In this document: positions 1-6,227 of the stretch, in pieces | Position numbering within the stretch: the first letter of the stretch is position 1 | Layout: every line of letters starts with the position of its first letter | DNA from: Anaerolineae bacterium | GTDB taxonomy: Bacteria; Chloroflexota; Anaerolineae; JAADDB01 | Reading direction: 5' to 3' | Assembly (NCBI GenBank): GCA_015489285.1 | Contig: WGAA01000286.1 | Coordinates: 1-8,445 of the forward strand | Length of the DNA: 8,445 nucleotides | Notes under the pieces: generated by a model | The model's database searches: none | Seen by the model: the letters and a program-made list of their open reading frames with translations, nothing else | What the model was told of the DNA's origin: nothing | Translations under genes and position numbers: made by a program

Positions 1-49
1 TTACGCATTACGCATCACGAATCACGTATCACGCATCACGCATCACGTC
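1..49. repeat. Degenerate heptamer tandem repeat (partial, runs off left edge)
   Basis: Seven consecutive 7-bp units can be read: TTACGCA, TTACGCA, TCACGAA, TCACGTA, TCACGCA, TCACGCA, TCACGTC. The consensus is TCACGCA with changes mostly at positions 2, 6 and 7. The array starts at base 1, so it is probably cut by the window edge. It lies 60 bp before the first gene and has no spacer/repeat architecture. I have the impression that such ACGCATC-type arrays are frequent between genes in some Chloroflexota genomes, but that is recollection and not shown here. Confidence 0.8.
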
Positions 50-55
50 GTCAGG

Positions 56-68
56 CCGCAGACTGCGG
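56..68. repeat. Short inverted repeat between the heptamer array and the first gene
   Basis: CCGCAG and CTGCGG flank a single A, giving 6-bp arms. As RNA it could fold as a 5-bp stem with a 3-nt loop. No T-run follows, so it is not a typical intrinsic terminator. It may be the remnant end of an upstream transcript or chance in GC-rich DNA. Confidence 0.4.
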
Positions 69-110
69 AAGCCGGAGCACCGGGTTCTCGTGAGGATATA
101 AGGAGGCATA

Positions 111-686
111 GTGGGACCTATCGAGACGTTGTGGGGCGTCGTCGTACTGATCTTCGTTGTCATCGCCCTGGTGCGCGGGTACCACAAGGAGCTGGGCGTC
201 ACCGTGCTCCTCCTCATCGTCCTCTTCCTGGAGTTGCAATTCGGGGACGCGGTGGAGGCCCGCCTGAAGGCGCAAATCCTCCCGCGCGTGATTTCGGCGT
301 TGGGCGGCGACCCCAAGACATCGGTGGAGTTGGAGAATCTGCTTTTGCTGTTGATCTATCAGGGCCTGCTCATCGCGGTCGTCTTCGCCACGTACGCGGG
401 GCGGACCTTTTCCTTCCCGGGCGCGCCCCCGCGGGGCGCGGAGGGGACCTTCTTCAACATCATCGTCGGCCTGGTCAACGGATATCTGTTCACCGGGACC
501 TTGTGGTATTACCTGCACAAGTACGATTATCCCTACTTGAAGCAGTGGGGGCTGTTCGACCCCACCCTGCTGACGGAGCGGGCGCTGCACATGTTGCGTT
601 ACGTTCCGCCCGCGTTGTTCCACGATCATCCGGAATTTTTGGCCGCGTTTGCGGGCATTCTGGTCATCCTGAGTGTGAGGAAGTGA
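111..686 (+). CDS. CvpA-like polytopic membrane protein
   Basis: A 191-residue hydrophobic protein. It starts at GTG behind a perfect AAGGAGG (100-106) with a short 4-nt spacer. By eye it has about five membrane segments (residues ~7-24, 28-44, 75-96, 114-135, 175-189). An ARG-type turn (VRGYHKE, 21-27) follows the first helix, and a glycine-rich helix (NIIVGLVNGYLF, 116-127) lies later. This pattern is reminiscent of the CvpA/colicin V production family, whose members are small inner-membrane proteins linked to envelope integrity and cell-wall hydrolase or transporter function. There is no catalytic motif, and the homology is weak and judged only from pattern. Its stop is 8 nt before the murC start, so co-transcription and perhaps translational coupling with wall synthesis are likely. 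It could equally be an unrelated lineage-specific envelope protein occupying the slot where murG or ftsW often precede murC. Existence is well supported; family is moderate. Confidence 0.8.
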   Translation: MGPIETLWGVVVLIFVVIALVRGYHKELGVTVLLLIVLFLELQFGDAVEARLKAQILPRVISALGGDPKTSVELENLLLLLIYQGLLIAVVFATYAGRTFSFPGAPPRGAEGTFFNIIVGLVNGYLFTGTLWYYLHKYDYPYLKQWGLFDPTLLTERALHMLRYVPPALFHDHPEFLAAFAGILVILSVRK

Positions 687-694
687 GGCGTGTG

Positions 695-2071
695 ATGGCG
701 TTTCCCTGGCAGCGTGTGCACATCGTCGGCATTGGAGGGACCGGACTTTCGGCCATCGCGCGCGTCCTTTTGGAACGGGGCATCCGTGTGAGCGGGTGTG
801 ACCGGCAATCCGGGCCCCTGATGCAGGCCGTGGCCGACGCGGGCGCCCGCGTCTTCCTGGGCCACGACCCCGACCACGTGCGCTCGGCCGACGCGCTCCT
901 GGTCACTTCGGCTGTGCCGGAGGATCACCCCGAGGTGCGGGCCGCGCGGGAGCAGGGGATCCCCGTGCTGCGCCGTCGGGATTTCCTCCCTTACCTTCTG
1001 GAGGGGCGGGAGGTCATCGGCGTTGCGGGGACCCACGGCAAGACGACGACGACGGGGATGATCGTGCACATGTTGCGCCGTGGGGGCGTGCGCGCGGGGT
1101 ACATCGTGGGATCCCCCCTGCCCGAGTGGGGCAACGCGGCCTGGGGGGATGAGCCCACCTTTGTCATCGAAGCGGATGAGTACGATTACATGTTCTGGGG
1201 ATTGCGGCCGCGTGTGGCCGTCATCACCAATGTGGAGTGGGACCACGTGGACTTGTTCCCCACGGAGGAGGTCTATCGGGAGGCCTTCCTCCACTATGCC
1301 CGGCAGGCCCATCGGGTGGTGGCCTGCGCCGAGGATCCGGGGGCCCTGGATGTGGCCCGTCGGTCCGGCAGGCCGGTGATCACCTACGGGTTCCGGGCAG
1401 ATGCGGATTGGCAGGCTCATGGGGTCGTCGACACCCGGGGGCGGATCCGGTTCCGGCCTGTGCGGGCGGGCACGCAGGTGGGACCGGCCCTGACGTTGCA
1501 GGTGCCGGGGCGTCACAACGTGCTGAACGCGTTGGCAGCGCTGGCAGCCCTGGACGCCGCCGGATTCTCCCCCGACGTGTTGGCTCCCCATGTGTCTACA
1601 TATCGCGGCGCGCATCGCCGCTTTCAGCACATAGGATCCTTGGAAGGGGTGGAGATCATCGATGACTACGCACATCACCCTACAGAAGTCCGAGCCACCC
1701 TAGCCGCCCTCCGACAGGTCTTTCCCGGGCGACGGGTGTGGGCTGTGTTTCAGCCCCACACGTATTCACGCACGCGCGCGTTGTTGGATCGATGGCGGGA
1801 CGCGTTCGACGACGCGGATGACGTGGTGGTTATGGATATCTACGCCGCCCGGGAACAGGCCACCTTGGGGCTTTCGGGGGAGTATGTTGCCCGCGCCTTA
1901 CACCATCCCCGGGTCCATTACACCGGGGACGTGGAGGCAACGGTCACCTTCCTCCGGGAACACATTCGGCCGGGCGATGTGGTCATTACCCTGGGCGCGG
2001 GGACGAACACCCACGTGGCCAGGATGTTGGCCCGATCCCCCGCCCGTGCGCTTTCGGGAGGAAGTGGATGA
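695..2071 (+). CDS. murC: UDP-N-acetylmuramate--L-alanine ligase MurC
   Basis: Cytoplasmic ATP-dependent ligase that joins L-Ala to UDP-MurNAc, the first amino-acid addition of the peptidoglycan stem. It is 458 residues long, normal for MurC. The N-terminal Rossmann-like domain opens with HIVGIGGTGLSA (9-20). The central ATPase domain has the P-loop AGTHGKTTTT (111-120, Lys116), the acidic EADEYD (159-164) and NVEWDHVD (179-186). The C-terminal domain begins near GRHNVLNALAAL (272-283) and has DDYAHHPTEV (323-332) and QPHTYSRT (353-360). The extreme C-terminal motif reads LGAGTNTHV, slightly unlike the more usual GAGD/GAGN forms. The start is chosen at ATG 695 with GAGG at 685-688; an in-frame GTG directly before it (692) is equally possible. 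The frame is open back to 131, but that upstream part overlaps the membrane gene and looks non-coding. It ends in an ATGA overlap with murB, indicating coupled translation. Confidence 0.98.
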   Translation: MAFPWQRVHIVGIGGTGLSAIARVLLERGIRVSGCDRQSGPLMQAVADAGARVFLGHDPDHVRSADALLVTSAVPEDHPEVRAAREQGIPVLRRRDFLPYLLEGREVIGVAGTHGKTTTTGMIVHMLRRGGVRAGYIVGSPLPEWGNAAWGDEPTFVIEADEYDYMFWGLRPRVAVITNVEWDHVDLFPTEEVYREAFLHYARQAHRVVACAEDPGALDVARRSGRPVITYGFRADADWQAHGVVDTRGRIRFRPVRAGTQVGPALTLQVPGRHNVLNALAALAALDAAGFSPDVLAPHVSTYRGAHRRFQHIGSLEGVEIIDDYAHHPTEVRATLAALRQVFPGRRVWAVFQPHTYSRTRALLDRWRDAFDDADDVVVMDIYAAREQATLGLSGEYVARALHHPRVHYTGDVEATVTFLREHIRPGDVVITLGAGTNTHVARMLARSPARALSGGSG

Positions 2072-3024
2072 GCGTTCCGGCTTCCCTGAAGGCCCGTTGG
2101 CAACAACTCCTTGGGGACGACCTGTTGGCCGAGGACGTCCCCCTGGCACCTTATACATCCTTTCGTGTGGGAGGGCCCGCGGAGGTGTTGGCCATGCCCT
2201 CCCGCCGGGAACATCTGATCGCCCTGCTCCTGGACGCGCACAGGGCCGGGATCCCCATCACCCTCCTGGGTGGGGCGAGTAACGTCCTCGTCCCCGACGA
2301 GGGGGTGCGCGGCTTGGTGGTCATCAACCGCTGTCGGGGATATCGGGTCGAGCCCGCGCCGCGGCCCCACGTCTGGGTCGAATCGGGCATGTCCCTGGCC
2401 GGTTTGGCCCGGGCCCTCATCCGTGAGGGCTGGGATGGCCTCACGTGGGCGGTGAGCATCCCCGGGACCGTGGGGGGCGCGGTGGTGGGCAACGCGGGCG
2501 CGCACGGCGGGGACATCGCGTCCGTCCTGGAGGAGGTGACGTTGTTGGAGGCGGACGGACGGGTGCATCGGGTGCCCGGGGCCGCGCTGGAGCTGGCTTA
2601 CCGCACATCGCGGCTGAAGCGGGCACGTCGGGCCGGCCGTCCCTTCCCCGTCGTCCTGGACGCCCGCCTGCGCGTGTGGCCGGGGGATCCGGACCGCTTG
2701 CGCGCGGTCGCGGACGCCCATCTGGCGTATCGGCGGCGCACCCAGCCCGGGGAGCCCAGTGTGGGCTCCGTGTTCCGCAATCCCCCGGGGGATTACGCGG
2801 GTCGGCTCATCGAGGCGGCCGGGTTGAAGGGGTATCGTCTGGGGAACGTGGCCGTCTCCCCGGTCCACGCGAACTTCATCGTCAACCTGGGTGGGGGGCG
2901 CGCGGCCGAGGTGTTGGCCCTCATGCGGCTGATCCAGGAGCGGGTGGCGACGCGCTTCGGCGTCCACCTGGAGCCGGAGATCATCGTCCTGGGACAGGGC
3001 GAGTACGTGGAGCAAAGGGGGTAG
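2068..3024 (+). CDS. murB: UDP-N-acetylenolpyruvoylglucosamine reductase MurB
   Basis: FAD- and NADPH-dependent cytoplasmic enzyme that reduces UDP-GlcNAc-enolpyruvate to UDP-MurNAc, the substrate of MurC. It has 318 residues. The N-terminal FAD-binding part has YTSFRVGGPA (29-38), LLGGASNVLV (66-75) and a glycine-rich stretch IPGTVGGAVVGNAG (131-144) followed by AHGGDI. YRTSRLK (178-184) supplies the conserved Arg179. The catalytic Ser is Ser234 in PSVGSVFRNP (230-239), and the C-terminal Glu is Glu304 in LEPEIIVLG. Length and the compact C-terminal domain suggest the shorter type II MurB rather than the E. coli-like type I (about 340 residues). The ATG overlaps the murC stop, with GGGAGG at 2056-2061. 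There is a 5-nt gap to ddl. In many bacteria murC and murB are adjacent or fused; here they are separate but coupled. Confidence 0.98.
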   Translation: MSVPASLKARWQQLLGDDLLAEDVPLAPYTSFRVGGPAEVLAMPSRREHLIALLLDAHRAGIPITLLGGASNVLVPDEGVRGLVVINRCRGYRVEPAPRPHVWVESGMSLAGLARALIREGWDGLTWAVSIPGTVGGAVVGNAGAHGGDIASVLEEVTLLEADGRVHRVPGAALELAYRTSRLKRARRAGRPFPVVLDARLRVWPGDPDRLRAVADAHLAYRRRTQPGEPSVGSVFRNPPGDYAGRLIEAAGLKGYRLGNVAVSPVHANFIVNLGGGRAAEVLALMRLIQERVATRFGVHLEPEIIVLGQGEYVEQRG

Positions 3025-3029
3025 AGACG

Positions 3030-4097
3030 ATGGACGTAGGGGTCATATTCGGCGGTCCTTCAGCGGAACACGAGGTGAGCATCCACTCCGCTCGCTATAT
3101 CGTGCGGATGCTGGTGAGCAAGGGGTACGGCATCCACTTGATGGCCGTGGACCGGTGGGGACGCTGGTGGTTCGACGATGTGGCGGAACGGGTTCTCGCG
3201 GACGGGCCCGATGTCATCGCTCCCCCGGAGGGCCCGGTGAGCCCCCGGGATCGGGTGCCCCCCCTGGAGCGTTTGACCGCGGTGGACATTCTCTTCCCCG
3301 TGCTCCACGGTCCTTACGGGGAGGATGGGACGTTGCAGGGCCTTTTCGAGGTGGTGGGGGTGCCCTATGTGGGCAGCGGGGTGGCGGCCAGTGCCGCGGC
3401 CATGGATAAGCCCCTGGCCAAGGCCCTCTTCCGTGGTCACGGCATCCCGGTCCTCCCCTGGTTGGTGGTCATGCGCAAGGATGTGGCACGGTGGCCCTCG
3501 GCCACGGTAGCCCGCATCGAGGCGGCCTTTCCTTACCCCCTGTTCGTCAAACCGGCGAACCTGGGGTCGAGCATCGGGATCACGAAGGTCAAGTCCCGAT
3601 CCCAGTTGTTGCCTGCCCTGGAGCTGGCAGGTCGCTATGACAGGAAGATCTTGGTAGAGCCGGGGATTCCTGCTCGGGAGATAGAGGTGAGCGTTCTTGG
3701 GAATGAGGACGCGCGCGCGTCGGTGCCCGGTGAGGTCATTCCGGGAAAAGAGTGGTATAATTACGAGGCGAAGTACATCGACGAAAATTCGGAACTGGTC
3801 ATTCCTGCCCCTCTGTCCCCCGACATCGCGGCCACGGTGCAGGAGATGGCGGTACGCGCGTTCCGTGCCTTAGACGCGGCGGGCCTGGCACGGGTCGACT
3901 TTCTCCTGCACAAAGGGACCGGCGATGTGTTCCTCAACGAAGTGAACACAATGCCCGGCTTTACCCAGATCAGCATGTATCCCAAGTTGTGGGAGGCCAG
4001 TGGGCTGCCTGGCCCTGATCTGGTGGACACACTTATCCGATTGGGGTTAGAGCGCCATGCAGAGGGTCACCGTCGTCTCACCGCAGTCAACCCGTAA
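3030..4097 (+). CDS. ddl: D-alanine--D-alanine ligase Ddl
   Basis: ATP-grasp enzyme that makes D-Ala-D-Ala for the end of the peptidoglycan stem; cytoplasmic, 355 residues. It begins with VGVIFGGPSAEHEVS (3-17), containing the N-terminal substrate Glu15, then LHGPYGEDGT (92-101). The ATP-grasp core has FVKPANLGSSIGI (172-184, Lys174), the omega-loop motif YNYEAKY (243-249), ARVDF (287-291) and the metal-binding LNEVNTMPGFT (302-312). Tyr245 in the EAKY context is what is known for dipeptide-forming ligases, as opposed to Phe or the Van-type loop of D-Ala-D-Lac enzymes. So a normal D-Ala-D-Ala terminus is inferred. The start ATG follows GGGGG (3017-3021). The last 41 nt overlap ftsQ in another frame. 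A perfect extended -10 sequence lies inside the gene (see 3753-3761). Confidence 0.98.
   Translation: MDVGVIFGGPSAEHEVSIHSARYIVRMLVSKGYGIHLMAVDRWGRWWFDDVAERVLADGPDVIAPPEGPVSPRDRVPPLERLTAVDILFPVLHGPYGEDGTLQGLFEVVGVPYVGSGVAASAAAMDKPLAKALFRGHGIPVLPWLVVMRKDVARWPSATVARIEAAFPYPLFVKPANLGSSIGITKVKSRSQLLPALELAGRYDRKILVEPGIPAREIEVSVLGNEDARASVPGEVIPGKEWYNYEAKYIDENSELVIPAPLSPDIAATVQEMAVRAFRALDAAGLARVDFLLHKGTGDVFLNEVNTMPGFTQISMYPKLWEASGLPGPDLVDTLIRLGLERHAEGHRRLTAVNP
3753..3761 (+). promoter_or_regulatory. Candidate internal extended -10 promoter within ddl
   Basis: TGGTATAAT matches the extended -10 consensus (TGn then TATAAT) exactly. It encodes the Trp-Tyr-Asn of the conserved omega loop, yet uses the AT-ending codons TAT and AAT in a gene that otherwise favours GC-ending codons. 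No good -35 is seen 16-18 bp upstream. If active it would give a transcript starting near 3768 for ftsQ-ftsA-ftsZ. Based on sequence pattern only. Confidence 0.3.
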
Positions 4098-4938
4098 ACG
4101 GCAGGTGCACGTGTACAGGAAGAAGCGAACACGTCGCTTACGACGCCGAACGACATCACGACGATTTTCCCGGGAGGCCCGGAACGCCACCGTGGTCCTG
4201 CGCCAGTGGCGTCGGCGTTGGGCCCTTCCCCCGTTGGGGCGCGCCCAACTTCTCTCCCTGGGGTTGATCGGCGTCGTCATTGCCCTGCTGGCCTTCGTGG
4301 GCATGAGCAGCTGGTTCTACCTGTACGACGAGGCCATCCAGGTCGAGGGATGCCGTTACACCCCTCGCGAGGATGTGTTGCAGGCCGCCCAGGTCGAGGG
4401 CTGGCACATCTTCTTCATCGACCCGAGGGAGATAGCCCAACGGGTGGAGGCCCTTCCGTACGTGCGGCGCGCGCACGTGCGCATCGGTTTTCCCGCGCGC
4501 ATGTGGATTACCGTGGAGGAGCGCACGCCCGTCCTCCGCTGGGAGCGGAAGGGCACCCTGTTTTGGGTGGACAAGGAGGGGCATGTCATGCCCGCGCGGG
4601 AGGGGGGACCACCCCTTCTCGTCGTGGACCCGGAGGGCGCGGCCACGGTGGAGGATGCCGAGGAGGGCATCCGTTTCGACCCGTATGTGTTGACCGCGTT
4701 GGACGAAGTTCATGCCATTTTGCCCGAAGTAAGTACAATATACTATGACACAAGCACAGGATTGCGCTTTGTTTTGAAGGATAACGCGGGGGACATCCAG
4801 GTGTACCTGGGCACGTTGATGGGCTTGGAGGAACGCTTGTCCCGTCTGCCCCAGGTGTTGAAGGAAATGCGAGCCCGTGGGACCCACTTCCGGCTTATCG
4901 ACCTCAGTCACCCGGAAGAAGTGGTCGTCCTTCCTTAG
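4057..4938 (+). CDS. ftsQ: Cell division protein FtsQ/DivIB
   Basis: Bitopic inner-membrane divisome protein that scaffolds FtsB/FtsL and septal synthases. From ATG 4057 it has 293 residues. A very basic cytoplasmic tail comes first (22 Lys/Arg in residues 1-62). One membrane helix follows (about 66-88), then a POTRA-like domain right after it (about 92-157: VEGCRYTPREDVLQAA, PYVRRAHVRIGFP, ITVEERTPV) and a beta-rich C-terminal part. The pattern ITVEERTPVLRW is typical for FtsQ/DivIB. The start is uncertain: ATG 4057 overlaps ddl by 41 nt and has only GGGG at 4043-4046. In-frame GTG codons at 4105 and 4111 lie just after the ddl stop and would shorten the basic tail by 16 or 18 residues. Codon use turns AT-rich at about 4716-4785. 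Position between ddl and ftsA is the classic dcw order. Confidence 0.93.
   Translation: MQRVTVVSPQSTRKRQVHVYRKKRTRRLRRRTTSRRFSREARNATVVLRQWRRRWALPPLGRAQLLSLGLIGVVIALLAFVGMSSWFYLYDEAIQVEGCRYTPREDVLQAAQVEGWHIFFIDPREIAQRVEALPYVRRAHVRIGFPARMWITVEERTPVLRWERKGTLFWVDKEGHVMPAREGGPPLLVVDPEGAATVEDAEEGIRFDPYVLTALDEVHAILPEVSTIYYDTSTGLRFVLKDNAGDIQVYLGTLMGLEERLSRLPQVLKEMRARGTHFRLIDLSHPEEVVVLP
4739..4744 (+). promoter_or_regulatory. Weak candidate -10 element in an AT-rich patch of ftsQ
   Basis: TATACT stands in an AT-rich patch (about 4716-4785) of an otherwise GC-rich gene, 230 bp before ftsA. It is the same hexamer as the well-formed nrdR promoter. The nearest -35-like sequence, TTGCCC at 4720-4725, is only 13 bp away, which is too close. 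I regard it as weak. Confidence 0.15.
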
Positions 4939-4973
4939 GTTTCGGGCCGGTGAACGTTGAGGAGGCATAAACG

Positions 4974-6215
4974 GTGGGGGATATTATAGCCGCACTGGAT
5001 GTAGGGACCACCAAGATCTGCGCCATGATCGCGGAGGTGGAGGGCGAGGAGGAGATGGCCATCCTGGGCGTGGGCCACGTTCCCTCCCGCGGGGTAAAAC
5101 GGGGAACCGTGGTCAACGTGCAGGAGGTGACCGCGGCCATCGGGGAGGCCGTCGCCCAGGCCGAGCGGACCGCGAACATCCGCGTGGCCAACGCGTACGT
5201 GAGCCTCTCGGGCCACCACGTGGAATCCATGCCCTCCCAGGGCGCGGTCACCCTCTCCCCTCGGGGCACGCGCAGCGTGACCCTGGATGACGTGGCCCGC
5301 GCTCTGGAGAACGCCCGGGCGAAACCCTTGCCCCACAACCGGGAGGTGGTCCAGACCCTGCCGCGCATGTTCAAGGTGGATGACCAGGACGGCATCCGCG
5401 AACCCCTGGGCATGGAGGGGTTCCGCCTGGAGGTGGATGCCCTGGTGATCACCGCTTCGACGGTCGCGGTGCAGAATCTGGTCAAATGCGTGCGCGCGAA
5501 CGGCATCGAAATCGACGGCCTCGTCCTGCAGGGCGTGGCGTCGGGCATGGCCGTGCTCACGCCCGAGGAACGGGAGCTGGGCGTCGCGGTCATCGACATC
5601 GGGGGGGGCACGACGGACGTGGCCATCTTCCTGGAGGGGAGTCCCTGGCACGTCTTTTCCGTGCCCGTGGCCGGGTACCACCTGACCCAGGACGTGGCCA
5701 TCGGGCTGCGGATGCCCTTGACCATGGCCGAGGAGCTGAAGATCCGGTACGGTCACGCCCAACCCAAGTGGGTCTCCCCCGATGAAAACGTGGGTATCGA
5801 GGGGTTCGGCGACGAAAGCCGCCGCACCATCAGTCGCCATTTCCTGTCACAGATCTTGGAAGCACGGGCAGAGGAGATCCTGGACCTGGCCTGGCGGGGG
5901 ATCAAGGCCTCCGGGTACGATGGTCTCCTGCCCGCAGGGGTGGTATTGACGGGGGGAAGTGCGCAGCTGGCCGGCTTCCGTGATCTGGCGCGGGAGCGGT
6001 TGCAAGTGCCCGTGCGCATCGGTCACGTCCCCAACGTTCAGGGATTGACCGAGGAGTACCGCACGCCGGCCTACGCCACCGTCCTGGGGCTCCTCATCTG
6101 GGGGGCTAAACACCCGGATATCCTCTCCTATTCCCCCCTGAGCTCGGATAGCCGAGGCCGGGGGGATGATGCGCTGGGACGGTTTGGCGAGTGGCTGCGC
6201 CGTTTGTTGCCCTGA
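4974..6215 (+). CDS. ftsA: Cell division protein FtsA (actin-like FtsZ membrane anchor)
   Basis: Actin-family ATPase that tethers FtsZ filaments to the membrane and recruits later divisome proteins. It has 413 residues, the normal length. The GTG start is set by GAGGAGG (AGGAGG 4960-4965) with an 8-nt spacer; the 10-mer AGGAGGCATA is the same as before the first gene. Motifs in order: phosphate-1 DVGTTKI (9-15), the 1C domain (about 85-160), phosphate-2 DIGGGTTDVAIF (208-219), the adenosine motif VVLTGGSAQLAGF (323-335), and a C-terminal amphipathic membrane-targeting helix GRFGEWLRRLLP (402-413) after a polar linker. The membrane-targeting helix supports FtsA rather than DnaK, MreB or PilM. 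It lies 35 nt after ftsQ and 12 nt before the open ftsZ frame. Confidence 0.97.
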   Translation: MGDIIAALDVGTTKICAMIAEVEGEEEMAILGVGHVPSRGVKRGTVVNVQEVTAAIGEAVAQAERTANIRVANAYVSLSGHHVESMPSQGAVTLSPRGTRSVTLDDVARALENARAKPLPHNREVVQTLPRMFKVDDQDGIREPLGMEGFRLEVDALVITASTVAVQNLVKCVRANGIEIDGLVLQGVASGMAVLTPEERELGVAVIDIGGGTTDVAIFLEGSPWHVFSVPVAGYHLTQDVAIGLRMPLTMAEELKIRYGHAQPKWVSPDENVGIEGFGDESRRTISRHFLSQILEARAEEILDLAWRGIKASGYDGLLPAGVVLTGGSAQLAGFRDLARERLQVPVRIGHVPNVQGLTEEYRTPAYATVLGLLIWGAKHPDILSYSPLSSDSRGRGDDALGRFGEWLRRLLP

Positions 6216-6227
6216 TCGAGGCGAGCA

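Noticed and set aside
1..49. CRISPR array
   Set aside because: The repeats are 7 bp, directly adjoining and without spacers.
131..694. Upstream extension of the murC frame to an ATG in the membrane gene
   Set aside because: It lies wholly inside the first gene in another frame, has no hydrophobic or domain pattern, and MurC homology begins right after ATG 695.
3236..3260. Sign that Ddl is a Van-type D-Ala-D-Lac ligase
   Set aside because: The specificity loop carries the YEAKY motif with Tyr245, which fits D-Ala-D-Ala ligases; there are no vanH- or vanX-like neighbours.
4690..4739. Promoter TTGACC (4690-4695) with TACAAT (4734-4739) in ftsQ
   Set aside because: The spacer is 38 bp, more than twice the working distance.
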